Positions 17,662 to 30,363 of a stretch of 64,000 bases of DNA are shown in pieces. The stretch spans positions 1 to 64,000 of the forward strand of contig NZ_VFUZ01000010.1 in NCBI RefSeq assembly GCF_006658505.1, given 5' to 3'. The notes beneath the pieces are model-generated. The model did no database searches. It was not told where the DNA came from and saw nothing but the letters and a program-made list of their open reading frames with translations. Both the position numbers and the translations under genes were made by a program. The DNA comes from Mesorhizobium sp. B2-4-15 (GTDB lineage: Bacteria; Pseudomonadota; Alphaproteobacteria; Rhizobiales; Rhizobiaceae). The first letter of the stretch is position 1; the number at the start of each line of letters is the position of its first letter.

Positions 17662-18188
17662 TCCTGGCATCCCTTCAGGGCAAATACATCCGACGGCACT
17701 TTCGAAAAGCCGCCGCCGCCAAAGGCGCGGGATTGCCGCAGCACCGGCCCGAGGTCAGCCAGGACCAGGGTTTTCGGCGCCTCGATGCCTTCGGCCGGCA
17801 AAAGCCCAATATTGCCCTTGTCGTCAGACGTGTAGATGACGCCATTCCACAGCGTGCAGGCGGCAAGCTCCTGGCCGGTGGCATCGCCCTCCGGGCATTT
17901 GTACATCAAGGAACCGTTCGGCCGAGGAACCCCTTGCGTCCACATGACGATGCCGTTCAGCACGACATTGTTGTCGAGGATCAACCGAAACGTGTTGGTG
18001 ACGGTCGCCGAGGTACCGGCCGGCGTGAAATCGATCTCGGCGCCGCTCGTCTCGGCACCGCCTTGGGCATCACCATAGATGGCAAGCTCGATCGGGCAGG
18101 TGGCGAAGGCTGTCGAGCCGGTGAACAGGATCGCTGGCACCCCAGCGGCACATTTGATCATGAGGGATGCCAGCGCGTTGCGTTGCAT
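17658..18188 (-). CDS. Exported protein of unknown function in the suc operon
   Basis: A 176-residue protein with an N-terminal signal peptide (cleavage near AFATC, about residue 29). The mature part has four Cys (about 31, 117, 131 and 174) that may form disulfides and a beta-rich look. I do not recognise the family. It starts nine bases after the DUF4241 gene and ends four bases into the SDR gene, so the three are a tight unit. Confidence 0.7.
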   Translation of the reverse strand: MQRNALASLMIKCAAGVPAILFTGSTAFATCPIELAIYGDAQGGAETSGAEIDFTPAGTSATVTNTFRLILDNNVVLNGIVMWTQGVPRPNGSLMYKCPEGDATGQELAACTLWNGVIYTSDDKGNIGLLPAEGIEAPKTLVLADLGPVLRQSRAFGGGGFSKVPSDVFALKGCQE

Positions 18189-18197
18189 TATAGCGGC

Positions 18198-18947
18198 CTA
18201 GTGGCTTTCGCGGCCGTCGGCGTTTTCCAGCACGCCGAAATCCGTCATCAAAAGCAACGGCTCGCCGGCCGCATTCAATCCCCAGAAAGACGGATAGATC
18301 CCGTCACCCCAACCACTCCAGAACATCGCAACGTTGATCGGGTTACCAGCAACGGGATAGTGCATGACGAACCGGTCCTGGTTGGGCGCGAACTCGGTTG
18401 CGAGCACGTCGTCATAGTAATTCTGGTCGGCCTCAAGTTTGTCTTGCTGATCCGACATCAACGCCATCGCCATCCTGTCCATGAACGAACCAAGGCCGGC
18501 ATCGACGGGATAGCCAAATACCTCGTCGCCCTTCAAGGTCGATGCATCCTGGCCGGGCAAGGTTGCCAGTTCCCAGCGAATTGGCTTGCCGGGCCGGAAA
18601 CACAGGACTGCCGCGGCAACACGGCCTTGTGCCTCAAGCAGCGAGACCGGGTAGCGCCCCGGTTTGATCTTGCGGCTCAATGCTGGCCAGTCGATTCCGG
18701 TAGTCAGCGGATCGCAGGCGATGATTTCGCCTGTCGGCAAATTCAACTCGCCGATCGCTGTGACGGTTATCTCTCGCTCCGCCATTTGCGCTTCGCTCAG
18801 GTCGAAGAGGCCGAGATTGCTGCTCGCTTGCGCCGGATTCCATTCGGCCGACGCGGTCGGCATGGTCATGGAAGTCCAGGGCTCACGCCGCAACATCCGC
18901 AGCACACGGCCTAGCCTGAACCCTAACTCCTCTACCCAGTTGCCCAT
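18198..18947 (-). CDS. DUF4241-like protein
   Basis: A 249-residue soluble protein. The pattern GELNLPTGEIIACDPLT, then PGRYPVSLLEAQGRVAAAVLC and PIRWELAT, followed by YPVDAGLGSFMD fits the DUF4241 family, whose function is unknown. No signal peptide is evident; a Met at position 28 is another possible start. It is 16 bp after sucB and nine before the next gene, so it is co-transcribed with the 2-oxoglutarate dehydrogenase genes. DUF4241 proteins appear in some toxin-immunity loci, but no toxin is apparent here. Confidence 0.65.
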   Translation of the reverse strand: MGNWVEELGFRLGRVLRMLRREPWTSMTMPTASAEWNPAQASSNLGLFDLSEAQMAEREITVTAIGELNLPTGEIIACDPLTTGIDWPALSRKIKPGRYPVSLLEAQGRVAAAVLCFRPGKPIRWELATLPGQDASTLKGDEVFGYPVDAGLGSFMDRMAMALMSDQQDKLEADQNYYDDVLATEFAPNQDRFVMHYPVAGNPINVAMFWSGWGDGIYPSFWGLNAAGEPLLLMTDFGVLENADGRESH

Positions 18948-18963
18948 TGCGGATCAGCTCCGA

Positions 18964-20250
<1,287 letters not shown>

Positions 20251-20275
20251 TGTGCCTGTCCGTTGTTCCTGAGGT

Positions 20276-23263
20276 CTATTCGCCAAGCGCGTCTTCGAGC
20301 AAGGCGGCGAGCTGGGCAAGGTGCTTCGACATCAATCCGGTCGCAGGCGACGCGGCCGCCGGTCGGCCGGTGTAGCGCACCCGCTGATGCTTGGCGTCGA
20401 TATGCGCCAGCACCCATTCCAGATACGGGTCGATGAACGACCAGGCGCCCATGTTCTTGGGCTCCTCCTGGCACCACACCATCTCGGCATTGCGGAAGCG
20501 CGACAATTCGGTGATCAGCGCCTTGGCCGGGAACGGATAGAGCTGTTCGACGCGCAGCAGGTAGATGTCATTGATGCCGCGCTTCTCGCGCTCCTCGTAG
20601 AGGTCGTAATAGACCTTGCCCGAACACAGCACGACGCGGCGGATCTTGCTGTCCTTGACCAGCTTGATCGCCTGGTTCGGCAACAGCTGGGCGTCATCCC
20701 ACAGCAGCCGGTGGAACGAGCTTTCGCCCGACATTTCCGGCAGCGTCGACACCGCCCGCTTGTGACGCAGCAGCGACTTCGGCGTCATCAGGATCAGCGG
20801 CTTGCGGAAGTCGCGCTTCAGTTGCCGGCGCAGGATGTGGAAATAGTTAGCCGGCGTCGTACAATTCGCCACCTGCATGTTGTCTTCGGCGCAAAGCTGC
20901 AGGAAGCGCTCCAGCCTGGCCGAGGAATGTTCCGGGCCCTGGCCTTCATAGCCATGCGGCAGCAGGCAGACGAGGCCCGACATTCTGAGCCACTTGCGCT
21001 CGCCCGACGAGATGAACTGGTCGAACACCACCTGAGCGCCGTTGGCGAAGTCGCCGAACTGCGCTTCCCACAGGGTCAGCGCCTTCGGTTCGGCCAGGCT
21101 GTAGCCATATTCAAAGCCCAGCACCGCCTCTTCCGACAGCATCGAATTGATGACTTCGTAGCCGGCTTGCGCCGCCGACAGATTGTTCAGCGGGATGTAG
21201 CGGGTCTCGTCACGCTGGTCGTAGAGCACGGAATGGCGCTGCGAGAAGGTGCCGCGTTCGGAATCCTGCCCCGACAGGCGGATCGGATTGCCGTCCAGCA
21301 GGATGGCGCCGAAAGCCAGCGCCTCGGCCGTCGACCAGTCGATGCCTTCGCCGGACTCGATCGCCTCGCGGCGATTCTCAAGGAAGCGGATGATCGTCTT
21401 GTGCGCCTCGAAGCCCTTCGGCACCTCGGCCAGCTTCTTGCCGATTTCCTTCAGCGTCTTGACCGGCACGGCGGTCTTGCCGCGCCTTTGCTCATCCTGA
21501 TTGTCGGCCGTGCGCAGGCCCGACCAGGCGCCGTCCAGCCAGTCGGCCTTGTTGGGCTTGTAGTGCTGGCCGACTTCCCATTCGGATTCCAGATGCGCGC
21601 GCCAGTCGGCCTTCATCTTGTCGAATTCGGCCTGGGCGATGTGGCCTTCGGCGATCAGGCGGTCGGCATAGATCTGCACCGTCGTCTTGTGGGTGCGAAT
21701 GTTGCGGTACATGATCGGCTGCGTGAAGGCCGGTTCGTCACCCTCATTGTGGCCGAAGCGGCGGTAGCAGAACATATCCACGACCACCGGCTTGTGGAAC
21801 TTCATGCGGAACTCGATCGCCACCTTGGTGGCATGGACCACGGCTTCCGGGTCGTCGCCATTGACGTGGAAGATCGGCGCCTCGATCATCTTGGCTACGT
21901 CTGACGGATAGGGCGACGAGCGCGAGAAGCGCGGATTGGTGGTGAAGCCGATCTGGTTGTTGATGATGAAATGCAGCGTGCCGGCGACGCGGTGGCCGCG
22001 CAGGCCGGACAGGCCGAGGATTTCGGCGATCACGCCCTGGCCGGCGAAGGCGGCGTCGCCGTGCAGGAGCAGAGGCAGCACCTTGGCCCGCTCCTCCAGC
22101 GGCACGATCTCCTCGCGGCCGCGGCCGAACAGATAATCCTGCTTGGCGCGCGCCTTGCCCATCACCACCGGGTCGACGATTTCCAGGTGGGACGGGTTGG
22201 CGGTCAAGGACAGATGCACCTTGTTGCCGTCGAACTCGCGATCCGACGAGGCGCCGAGATGGTACTTGACGTCGCCCGAGCCCTCGACCTCGTCGGGGGC
22301 GGCCGAACCGCCCTTGAACTCGTGGAAGATGGCGCGATGGGGCTTCGCCATCACCTGGGAGAGCACGTTGAGGCGGCCACGATGGGCCATGCCGAGCACG
22401 ATTTCCTTCAGGCCGAGCTGGCCGCCGCGCTTGACGATCTGCTCCAGCGCCGGGATCAGCGATTCACCACCGTCGAGGCCGAAGCGCTTGGTGCCCTTGT
22501 ACTTGACGTCGATGAACTGCTCGAAGCCTTCCGCCTCGACCAGCTTCGACAGAATCGCCTTCTTGCCGGCGGCGGTGAACGAGATTTCCTTGTCGGCGCC
22601 CTCGATGCGCGCCTGGATCCAGGCCTTCTCCTCGGGATCGGAAATGTGCATGAACTCGACGCCCAGCGTCGAGCAATAGGTGCGGGTCAATATCTCCAGC
22701 ATCTGCCGGATGGTGCCGAATTCGAGCCCGAGCACATTGTCGAGGAAGATCGGCCGGTCGTAATCGGCTGCGGTGAAGCCGTAATTCTCCGGCGACAGCT
22801 CGTTATAATCCTCGAGCGGCTTGGCGATGCCGAGCGGGTCGAGATTGGCGTGCAGATGGCCGCGCATGCGGAAGGCGCGGATCATCATGATGGCGCGCAC
22901 CGAATCGCGCGTCGCCTGGTGCACGTCGGCGTCGGACAGCACGACGCCGTTGGTGACCGCCTTGTCCTTGACCTTCTTTTCCAGGTGCTTTTCGACGATG
23001 CCCCAATTGCCGTCGAGCGCCGACACCAGTTCGCCATTGGCCTGCAGCGGCCAGGAGGGCTTGGCCCAGGACGCACCCTTGGCGTTCTTGCGCACATCGC
23101 CGGCATCGTCCTTCAGCCCGGCGAAGAACTCCTGCCACTCGGGATTGACCGAGGCGGGATCGTCCTCATACGCCGCGTAGAGCGCGTCGATGTAGTCGGC
23201 GTTACCGCCATAGAGGAAAGAGGTGAGCGAAAACTGATCGTTGGCCTGATCTTGTCGTGCCAT
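20276..23263 (-). CDS. sucA: 2-oxoglutarate dehydrogenase E1
   Basis: A 995-residue thiamine-diphosphate decarboxylase of the 2-oxoglutarate dehydrogenase complex. N-terminal [20 protein letters not shown] fits the E2-binding segment. Later motifs include [21 protein letters not shown] and the ThDP signature, then [20 protein letters not shown] near residue 760. Start at ATG 23263 rather than the upstream in-frame codon at 23299. The gap to sucD holds a repeat array of about 100 bp, so sucA may have some independent control. Confidence 0.97.
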   Translation of the reverse strand: MARQDQANDQFSLTSFLYGGNADYIDALYAAYEDDPASVNPEWQEFFAGLKDDAGDVRKNAKGASWAKPSWPLQANGELVSALDGNWGIVEKHLEKKVKDKAVTNGVVLSDADVHQATRDSVRAIMMIRAFRMRGHLHANLDPLGIAKPLEDYNELSPENYGFTAADYDRPIFLDNVLGLEFGTIRQMLEILTRTYCSTLGVEFMHISDPEEKAWIQARIEGADKEISFTAAGKKAILSKLVEAEGFEQFIDVKYKGTKRFGLDGGESLIPALEQIVKRGGQLGLKEIVLGMAHRGRLNVLSQVMAKPHRAIFHEFKGGSAAPDEVEGSGDVKYHLGASSDREFDGNKVHLSLTANPSHLEIVDPVVMGKARAKQDYLFGRGREEIVPLEERAKVLPLLLHGDAAFAGQGVIAEILGLSGLRGHRVAGTLHFIINNQIGFTTNPRFSRSSPYPSDVAKMIEAPIFHVNGDDPEAVVHATKVAIEFRMKFHKPVVVDMFCYRRFGHNEGDEPAFTQPIMYRNIRTHKTTVQIYADRLIAEGHIAQAEFDKMKADWRAHLESEWEVGQHYKPNKADWLDGAWSGLRTADNQDEQRRGKTAVPVKTLKEIGKKLAEVPKGFEAHKTIIRFLENRREAIESGEGIDWSTAEALAFGAILLDGNPIRLSGQDSERGTFSQRHSVLYDQRDETRYIPLNNLSAAQAGYEVINSMLSEEAVLGFEYGYSLAEPKALTLWEAQFGDFANGAQVVFDQFISSGERKWLRMSGLVCLLPHGYEGQGPEHSSARLERFLQLCAEDNMQVANCTTPANYFHILRRQLKRDFRKPLILMTPKSLLRHKRAVSTLPEMSGESSFHRLLWDDAQLLPNQAIKLVKDSKIRRVVLCSGKVYYDLYEEREKRGINDIYLLRVEQLYPFPAKALITELSRFRNAEMVWCQEEPKNMGAWSFIDPYLEWVLAHIDAKHQRVRYTGRPAAASPATGLMSKHLAQLAALLEDALGE

Positions 23264-23302
23264 GTGATTGTCGAAGCCTTGGCTTCGTCTCCTTTTCAAG
23301 GG

Positions 23303-23401
23303 GAATAGTGAGTAGTCGGTAGTGAGTAGAAAAATGGAAATTTCCGACTCAGCGACTACTCATACGTTCTTCCCTTTTCACTACTCACTATTGACTACTC
23401 A
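23303..23401. repeat. AGTAGTGAGTAGT inverted array between sucD and sucA
   Basis: Left part holds AGTGAGTAGTCGGTAGTGAGTAG; right part holds ACTACTCACTATTGACTACTC, its near complement, so the transcript can fold into a long imperfect hairpin. Units of about seven bases are repeated with variation. It lies wholly within the suc operon, between the sucD stop and the sucA start, and resembles in style the array after acnA. Confidence 0.7.
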
Positions 23402-24304
23402 CTAACCCTTGATCGCCTCGACCAGTGTCGTGCCAAGCCGTGCCGGCGATGGCGAAACTTTTATGCCGGCCGATTCCATCGCCGCGATCTTGTCTTCCGC
23501 GCCGCCCTTGCCGCCGGAGATGACCGCGCCCGCATGGCCCATGGTGCGGCCGGCCGGCGCCGTGCGCCCGGCGATGAAGCCGGCCATCGGCTTGCTGCGG
23601 CCACGCTTGGCTTCGTCCTTGAGGAACTGCGCGGCGTCTTCCTCCGCCGAACCGCCGATCTCGCCGATCATGATGATCGACTTGGTCTCGTCGTCGGCGA
23701 GGAACATCTCGAGCACGTCGATGAACTCGGTGCCCTTGACGGGGTCGCCGCCGATGCCGACGGCTGTCGTCTGGCCGAGACCGACATTGGTGGTCTGGAA
23801 CACCGCCTCATAGGTAAGCGTTCCCGAGCGCGATACAACGCCGACCGAACCCTTGCGGAAGATGTTTCCGGGCATGATGCCGATCTTGCATTCGTCGGGG
23901 GTGAGCACGCCCGGACAGTTCGGACCGATCAGTCGCGAGGTCGAGCGGTCGAGCCGCGCCTTGACCCTGACCATGTCCATGACGGGAATGCCTTCGGTGA
24001 TGCAGACGATCAGCGGGATCTCTGCCTCGATAGCTTCAATGATGGCTTCGGCAGCACCCGCCGGCGGCACATAAACGACGGACGCATTGGCGCCGGTCTT
24101 TTCCTTGCCTTCGGCGACACTGGCGAAGATCGGCAAGGTCTCGCCCTTGGCGCCGGTCCAGGTCTCGCCGCCCTTCTTCGGGTGGATGCCGCCGACCATT
24201 TTGGTGCCGTGATAGGCCAGCGCCTGTTCGGTGTGGAACGTGCCGGTCTTGCCGGTCAGGCCTTGCACCAGCACCTTGGTGTTCTTGTCGACGAGAATGG
24301 ACAT
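23402..24304 (-). CDS. sucD: Succinyl-CoA synthetase alpha subunit
   Basis: A 300-residue SucD. CoA-binding [15 protein letters not shown] at the start, [20 protein letters not shown] in the middle, and the phosphorylated active His in [10 protein letters not shown] (about residue 250). With SucC it makes ATP or GTP from succinyl-CoA. It is 12 bp after the DUF1579 gene, not directly after sucC as is usual. Confidence 0.97.
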   Translation of the reverse strand: MSILVDKNTKVLVQGLTGKTGTFHTEQALAYHGTKMVGGIHPKKGGETWTGAKGETLPIFASVAEGKEKTGANASVVYVPPAGAAEAIIEAIEAEIPLIVCITEGIPVMDMVRVKARLDRSTSRLIGPNCPGVLTPDECKIGIMPGNIFRKGSVGVVSRSGTLTYEAVFQTTNVGLGQTTAVGIGGDPVKGTEFIDVLEMFLADDETKSIIMIGEIGGSAEEDAAQFLKDEAKRGRSKPMAGFIAGRTAPAGRTMGHAGAVISGGKGGAEDKIAAMESAGIKVSPSPARLGTTLVEAIKG

Positions 24305-24316
24305 CGGAGCCCTTTT

Positions 24317-24814
24317 CTAAAAACCGTTGATCGAGGAAGGCGAGACGCGCCGGTAGATGCCGCTCACCATGTCTTGCCAGGCATCGCTGCCAGCGGGTTT
24401 GAAGTGCAGTCGCATGCGGTAGGTGTCGGCATCGTCGAAGATATAAGCCACGCGCGCCGAGCCACGCGGTGACGACCGATCCAGAGTGAGTTCGTCGCCG
24501 TTCCAGGCACCGGACGCAGGCAAGGCCGGCACGAACCCCGTCGAGTCGAACTGGTGCATGGTCACGACGCTGTTTTGCTGGTCGAATCCGAACACGGTGT
24601 GCGCGCCGAAGGACACCGTGCCGTCGCGGCGCTGGCGATAGCGCTGCAGCACGAACAGGCCGCCGAACTGCGCCTCCGCCAGCACATCCGCGGTCGCCGT
24701 GCCGGCGTCGGTCCATTGCGTGCCCGCCACCTCTTCCTCGCCGCGCCACGCGCCGATCAGCGCCTGCAGGCGCTGATGACCGGACGAGAGCGAAGAGAAG
24801 GATGCGGCGTTCAT
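24317..24814 (-). CDS. DUF1579-like protein
   Basis: A 165-residue soluble protein. Its opening LQALIGAWRGEEEV, followed by a barrel-like series of strands (FGGLFVLQRYRQRRDG, HTVFGFDQQNSVVTMHQFD), fits the DUF1579/lipocalin-like group of small beta-barrels of unknown function. No signal peptide. It lies two bases after a cupin gene and 12 before sucD, so it is surely in the suc transcript. Confidence 0.75.
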   Translation of the reverse strand: MNAASFSSLSSGHQRLQALIGAWRGEEEVAGTQWTDAGTATADVLAEAQFGGLFVLQRYRQRRDGTVSFGAHTVFGFDQQNSVVTMHQFDSTGFVPALPASGAWNGDELTLDRSSPRGSARVAYIFDDADTYRMRLHFKPAGSDAWQDMVSGIYRRVSPSSINGF

Positions 24815-24816
24815 GG

Positions 24817-25188
24817 TCAGAGCCGCTTCAGGTCAGAGACGGTGAGGTCGCTCTTGGCATTGCCGGTGTTGAGCGTCGTCGCCGGCTCGAACATCAACAC
24901 CACCGGCTCCGCCGTGAGCGATCGCGGCCTATGCTCGACGCCGCGCGGCACGACGATGAAATCGCCCTCGCCAAGCTCGACGGGACCGTCACGGAAATCA
25001 ATGGCAATGCGCCCGCGCAGCACGAGAAAGGCCTCGTCCTCATGGTCATGCGCGTGCCAATCGAAAACCTCACCGAACTTGGCGACCTTCGCCTGGCTGT
25101 CGTTCACGTCGCCGGCAATATGCGGATCGAAGACCTTGCTGATCTTCCGGTCCGCCGCCTCGACCAGGTTTATCTTGCGCGGGGGCAT
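24817..25188 (-). CDS. Cupin-domain protein
   Basis: A 123-residue single-domain cupin. Metal-site motif 1 is [16 protein letters not shown] and motif 2 is [14 protein letters not shown], so a divalent metal can bind (two His plus Glu in motif 1, His in motif 2). The role is unknown; cupins range from isomerases to dioxygenases and sensors. Only four bases separate it from sucC and two from the next gene, so it is a fixed part of the operon. Confidence 0.85.
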   Translation of the reverse strand: MPPRKINLVEAADRKISKVFDPHIAGDVNDSQAKVAKFGEVFDWHAHDHEDEAFLVLRGRIAIDFRDGPVELGEGDFIVVPRGVEHRPRSLTAEPVVLMFEPATTLNTGNAKSDLTVSDLKRL

Positions 25189-25192
25189 CCGC

Positions 25193-26386
<1,194 letters not shown>

Positions 26387-26418
26387 GGGGAACTGTCTCC
26401 AGATCGTTTTGGCGGGGT

Positions 26419-27528
<1,110 letters not shown>

Positions 27529-27618
27529 TTATTTTGAAGCGAGCATTTTCAATCGGTTAGACCAGTTGGGACTTACGTAAACGTCAAAGTTCACAAGCCG
27601 TTTGAGGGAATTTACACA

Positions 27619-28040
27619 ATGACGATCGAGATCAGAAGGCTCTTTCCCAGCGATGACGCCCTTGTGATACGGATGGCCGGCGAGGTGTTCGATGAGCCGG
27701 TGGGGCCCGATCGCCTTGCCAGCTATCTCGCGCAATCGGGCTATTTCATGATCATGGCCGTGGCCGAGGGCGCTGTCGTCGGCCGATGCGCGGCGGTCAT
27801 CCATCCGACAAGCCGGCCGAACTCTACATCGGCGAGGTCGGCGTCTCGCCAGCTTTCCAGCGCCAGGGCATCGCCCGAAAAATGCTTGACGCCGTGTTCG
27901 CGATCGGCAGGGAAAATGGCTGCGAGGAGGCTTGGGTCGGCACCGAGCCGGACAATCTTCCGGCGCGGGCGCTTCATGAATCGCGGAAGGAACGGCGTGG
28001 CGAGGCGGAGAGTTTTGTGATGTACGTGTATCAGCTGTAG
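27619..28040 (+). pseudogene. Frameshifted GNAT acetyltransferase (AAC(6')-like)
   Basis: The N-terminal half (MTIEIRRLFPSDDAL through VAEGAVVGRCAAVIHP) is open from ATG 27619. The C-terminal half, with the acetyl-CoA signature GVSPAFQRQGIARKMLDAVF and the ending SFVMYVYQL, lies in another plus frame and is open to 28040. Joining them near 27795-27810 restores a full GNAT protein of about 140 residues resembling aminoglycoside 6'-N-acetyltransferase types. One missing base explains it. It may be a true pseudogene or a sequence error. A GAGGGA site precedes the ATG. It points away from the mdh promoter. Confidence 0.8.
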
Positions 28041-28100
28041 TTCTGATGCTGGCGGGATAGAGGGGGGTGGGACGGAACGCGACAGACCGGCTTTTGATGT

Positions 28101-29303
28101 CTACGCCTGCGCCCGCCCCGCTTCCGCCGGTATCGTCCGCGCCTTCCGCCGCTCCGCCCAATCCTCCAGCCAGTCGCGGCTTTGCATCTCGATAAGCCGT
28201 GACGCCGTGCGTTCGAACTCGAACACCTCGACACCGCGTTTGGCCACGTAAAGCTCTTGCGGCGGCGCCTCGGCGCTCACCACCAGCCGGACATGGTGGT
28301 CGTAGAGCGTGTCGATCAAGAGGATGAAGCGCTTGGCTTCATTGCGCTTGCCTTCGCCCAGCACCGGCACATGATCGATGAAGACGGTCGAGAAACGCCC
28401 GGCGATGGCCAGGAAATCGCGCGCGCCGAGCGGCTTTTCGCAGAGGTCGGCGAAGGAAAACCGCGCCGCGTCGCCGGCTGCGGCCGGCACCGCCACTTGC
28501 CGTCCCTTCAGCGTGAGCGATGTCGCCGCTGTCGGCGCGCCGCGCGTCATCGTCCGCCAGGCCTCGTCGAGCGCCCGGTCGGCCGCGGCATTGGCCGGCG
28601 TGACATAGACCGGCGTGCGGGCAAGCTTTTCCAGTCGATAGTCCTTGTCGCTGTCGAGCGACAGCACCTGCGCGTGTCGTTCCAGAATGCCGATGAAGGG
28701 CAGGAAGAGCTGGCGGTTGAGCCCGTCGCTGTAGAGGTCTTCCGGCGCCACGTTCGAGGTGGCGACCAGCACCACGCCATTGGTGAACAGCGCCGAAAAC
28801 AGCCTGGACAGGATCATCGCGTCGGCAATGTCGGTGACCGAGAACTCGTCGAAGCACAGCACCCAGGCCTGCTCGGCGAGCGCCTTGGCCACGGGCGGGA
28901 TCGGATCGTCTTCCCTGACGTCGCCGTTCTTGCGCGCCTGCCGGTGCTTCTGGATGCGGTCCTGCACCTCGGCCATGAAGTCGTTGAAATGGACGCGGCG
29001 CTTGCGCCTGACCGGCACCAGCTCGAAGAACATGTCCATCAGCATGGTCTTGCCGCGGCCGACACCGCCATGGATGTAGAGGCCCTTGACGGCCGCATGC
29101 GTGTCGCGCTTGCGGGCAAACAGCCAGCCCAGCGCACTGGATTTTTGCGCCAGCCGCTTGGCCGAGATCTCGTCGATCAATCGGTCGAGCGCGGCGGCGA
29201 TTCTCTCTTGCGCAGCATCGCGCCCGATCACGCCGGTTTCCACCAGATGGTCGTAGCGCTGCCTGACGGTCACATGGGTCTGGAGGCCGTCGCGCAGATG
29301 CAT
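28101..29303 (-). CDS. zapE: AFG1-like ATPase, cell division protein ZapE
   Basis: A 400-residue ATPase. Walker A is GGVGRGKTML (about residue 79), followed by the family motif RRVHFNDFMAEVQDRI; Walker B is LCFDEFSVTD; sensor-like VATSN and FIDHVPVL follow. ZapE modulates the Z-ring in E. coli and its mitochondrial homologue AFG1/LACE1 assists protein turnover. It ends near the frameshifted acetyltransferase and is the neighbour of mdh as in other Rhizobiales. Confidence 0.94.
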   Translation of the reverse strand: MHLRDGLQTHVTVRQRYDHLVETGVIGRDAAQERIAAALDRLIDEISAKRLAQKSSALGWLFARKRDTHAAVKGLYIHGGVGRGKTMLMDMFFELVPVRRKRRVHFNDFMAEVQDRIQKHRQARKNGDVREDDPIPPVAKALAEQAWVLCFDEFSVTDIADAMILSRLFSALFTNGVVLVATSNVAPEDLYSDGLNRQLFLPFIGILERHAQVLSLDSDKDYRLEKLARTPVYVTPANAAADRALDEAWRTMTRGAPTAATSLTLKGRQVAVPAAAGDAARFSFADLCEKPLGARDFLAIAGRFSTVFIDHVPVLGEGKRNEAKRFILLIDTLYDHHVRLVVSAEAPPQELYVAKRGVEVFEFERTASRLIEMQSRDWLEDWAERRKARTIPAEAGRAQA

Positions 29304-29360
29304 CGGTCACGTCGTTTGTTCAGAGCAGGATGCTCCGGGGAGGACTAGGTGTGTTGAGAT

Positions 29361-29475
29361 TCAGGTCAGGCCGAGCCGAGAATGTCGGCTTTCGAGAACC
29401 GGAGCGGAGCGTACTTTTGGGTACGTGAGCACCGGAAGCGCAGAAAGCCGCCGTTCGCAGGCCGGCATCACCTGA
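29361..29475. repeat. Structured intergenic repeat (GGAGCGTACTTTTGGGTACGTGAGCACC core)
   Basis: Nested arms: TCAGGT (29361-29366) with ACCTGA (29470-29475), and CGGCTTTC (29386-29393) with GAAAGCCG (29443-29450), around a core with GTACTTTTGGGTAC and the split stem CCGG...CCGG. From memory, elements with this core occur in many proteobacteria, with unknown function. It fills the gap between omp19 and zapE. Confidence 0.65.
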
Positions 29476-29490
29476 ATATCGGCACACTAG

Positions 29491-30030
29491 CTACCTTGTA
29501 AGCGAAATCGGCTGGCCATTGGAAGTCTGGCCGTCGAATTTCGAGCCGCCCGAGGAATAGAGCCGCGCCAGCGAGCCGCCATTCTCGTCATAAAGCGTCA
29601 GCTGCTTGCCGGTGACGTTCCACGACTTGATGCCGTCGATCGGCGCCGGGCAGTGCAGCGGCCCGGCGCGGAAGCCGGCGCCGAACTTGGTCTGCGGCGT
29701 CGCGATCTTGCAGCTCTGGCCGGAAACGCTGGCGTTCCACACGCCCGCGACGCTTGCCGCGCTAAGGTCCGCGGCACCGGCGGGCGCGGAGCCGTCCGGC
29801 GGCAGCGAAGCCACCTGCGTATTCTGCGGCGCGGTCGGGAATTGCGACGGATCGGTGGTGCCGGGCGAAGCCGGCGGCGGCAGTTGGTTGGAGGTCACCT
29901 GGCCGGAAGGCGCCGGCTGCAGCGGCGCTGGCTGCTGTTCGTCCATCGACGAGAATCGCGAGGTCGTGCAGCCGCTTGCAAAAAGGGCAGCCAGGGATAC
30001 GGCCGCCAGGCCGCTTTTCGAAAAATTCAT
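29491..30030 (-). CDS. omp19: Outer-membrane lipoprotein Omp19, protease-inhibitor family
   Basis: A 179-residue lipoprotein. Lipobox FASGC places the lipidated Cys at residue 21; a Pro/Gln-rich linker follows, then an Inh/AprI-like barrel from about residue 95. The domain reads GVWNASVSGQSCKIATPQTK, AGPLHCPAPI and LTLYDENGG, which is very close to Brucella Omp19 as I recall it, including its ending. Brucella Omp19 inhibits host and other proteases. Start at ATG 30030 with GGAGG upstream; a longer frame exists without a signal peptide. Two Cys in the domain (near 129 and 145) can form the family disulfide. Confidence 0.9.
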   Translation of the reverse strand: MNFSKSGLAAVSLAALFASGCTTSRFSSMDEQQPAPLQPAPSGQVTSNQLPPPASPGTTDPSQFPTAPQNTQVASLPPDGSAPAGAADLSAASVAGVWNASVSGQSCKIATPQTKFGAGFRAGPLHCPAPIDGIKSWNVTGKQLTLYDENGGSLARLYSSGGSKFDGQTSNGQPISLTR

Positions 30031-30363
30031 TACCACCTCCGTCGGATCCGGCTGGGGGGAACGCCGTCCGCGCAATCTCACCTCCACCAAAATGGAGAAG
30101 GTGGCGAAATTTCAACCCGATATGGTTAAAATAGGGTTTGCAGCAAGATTTGTTGCAGATTTATCACATAATGCGTGTCGCCAAAAATGCGCAGCGGTTT
30201 TGGGACAACGGCATGCGTCAAATGATCCCGAGCGACGTATGGCCAGTTGGCAGGCCCGAAGTAGCCAAGGTGCCGCCCTGACCGATGGCATTCGGCCGGC
30301 AAACGCTTGCGCCAGGCGAGGCAGGGCCTATGTCAGGGAAACGAATCCTGCCGGAGCAAAGAC
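30031..30363. other. Divergent intergenic region with a partial repeat
   Basis: About 330 bp between the omp19 start and an MBL-fold gene on the plus strand. Bases 30181-30216 (AAAAATGCGCAGCGGTTTTG through GGCATGC) are a partial copy of the GCATGTCG repeat. AT-rich sequence at 30120-30170 could hold the omp19 promoter. No other gene seen. Confidence 0.55.

Noticed and set aside
15334-17835. An 833-codon plus-strand frame opposite lpdA and the SDR gene
   Set aside because: Antisense shadow of two well-defined enzymes; no ribosome site or domain.
30307-30363. Longer N-terminus of the MBL-fold protein
   Set aside because: The added residues come from a TTG at 30307 without a ribosome site and do not look like a signal peptide.
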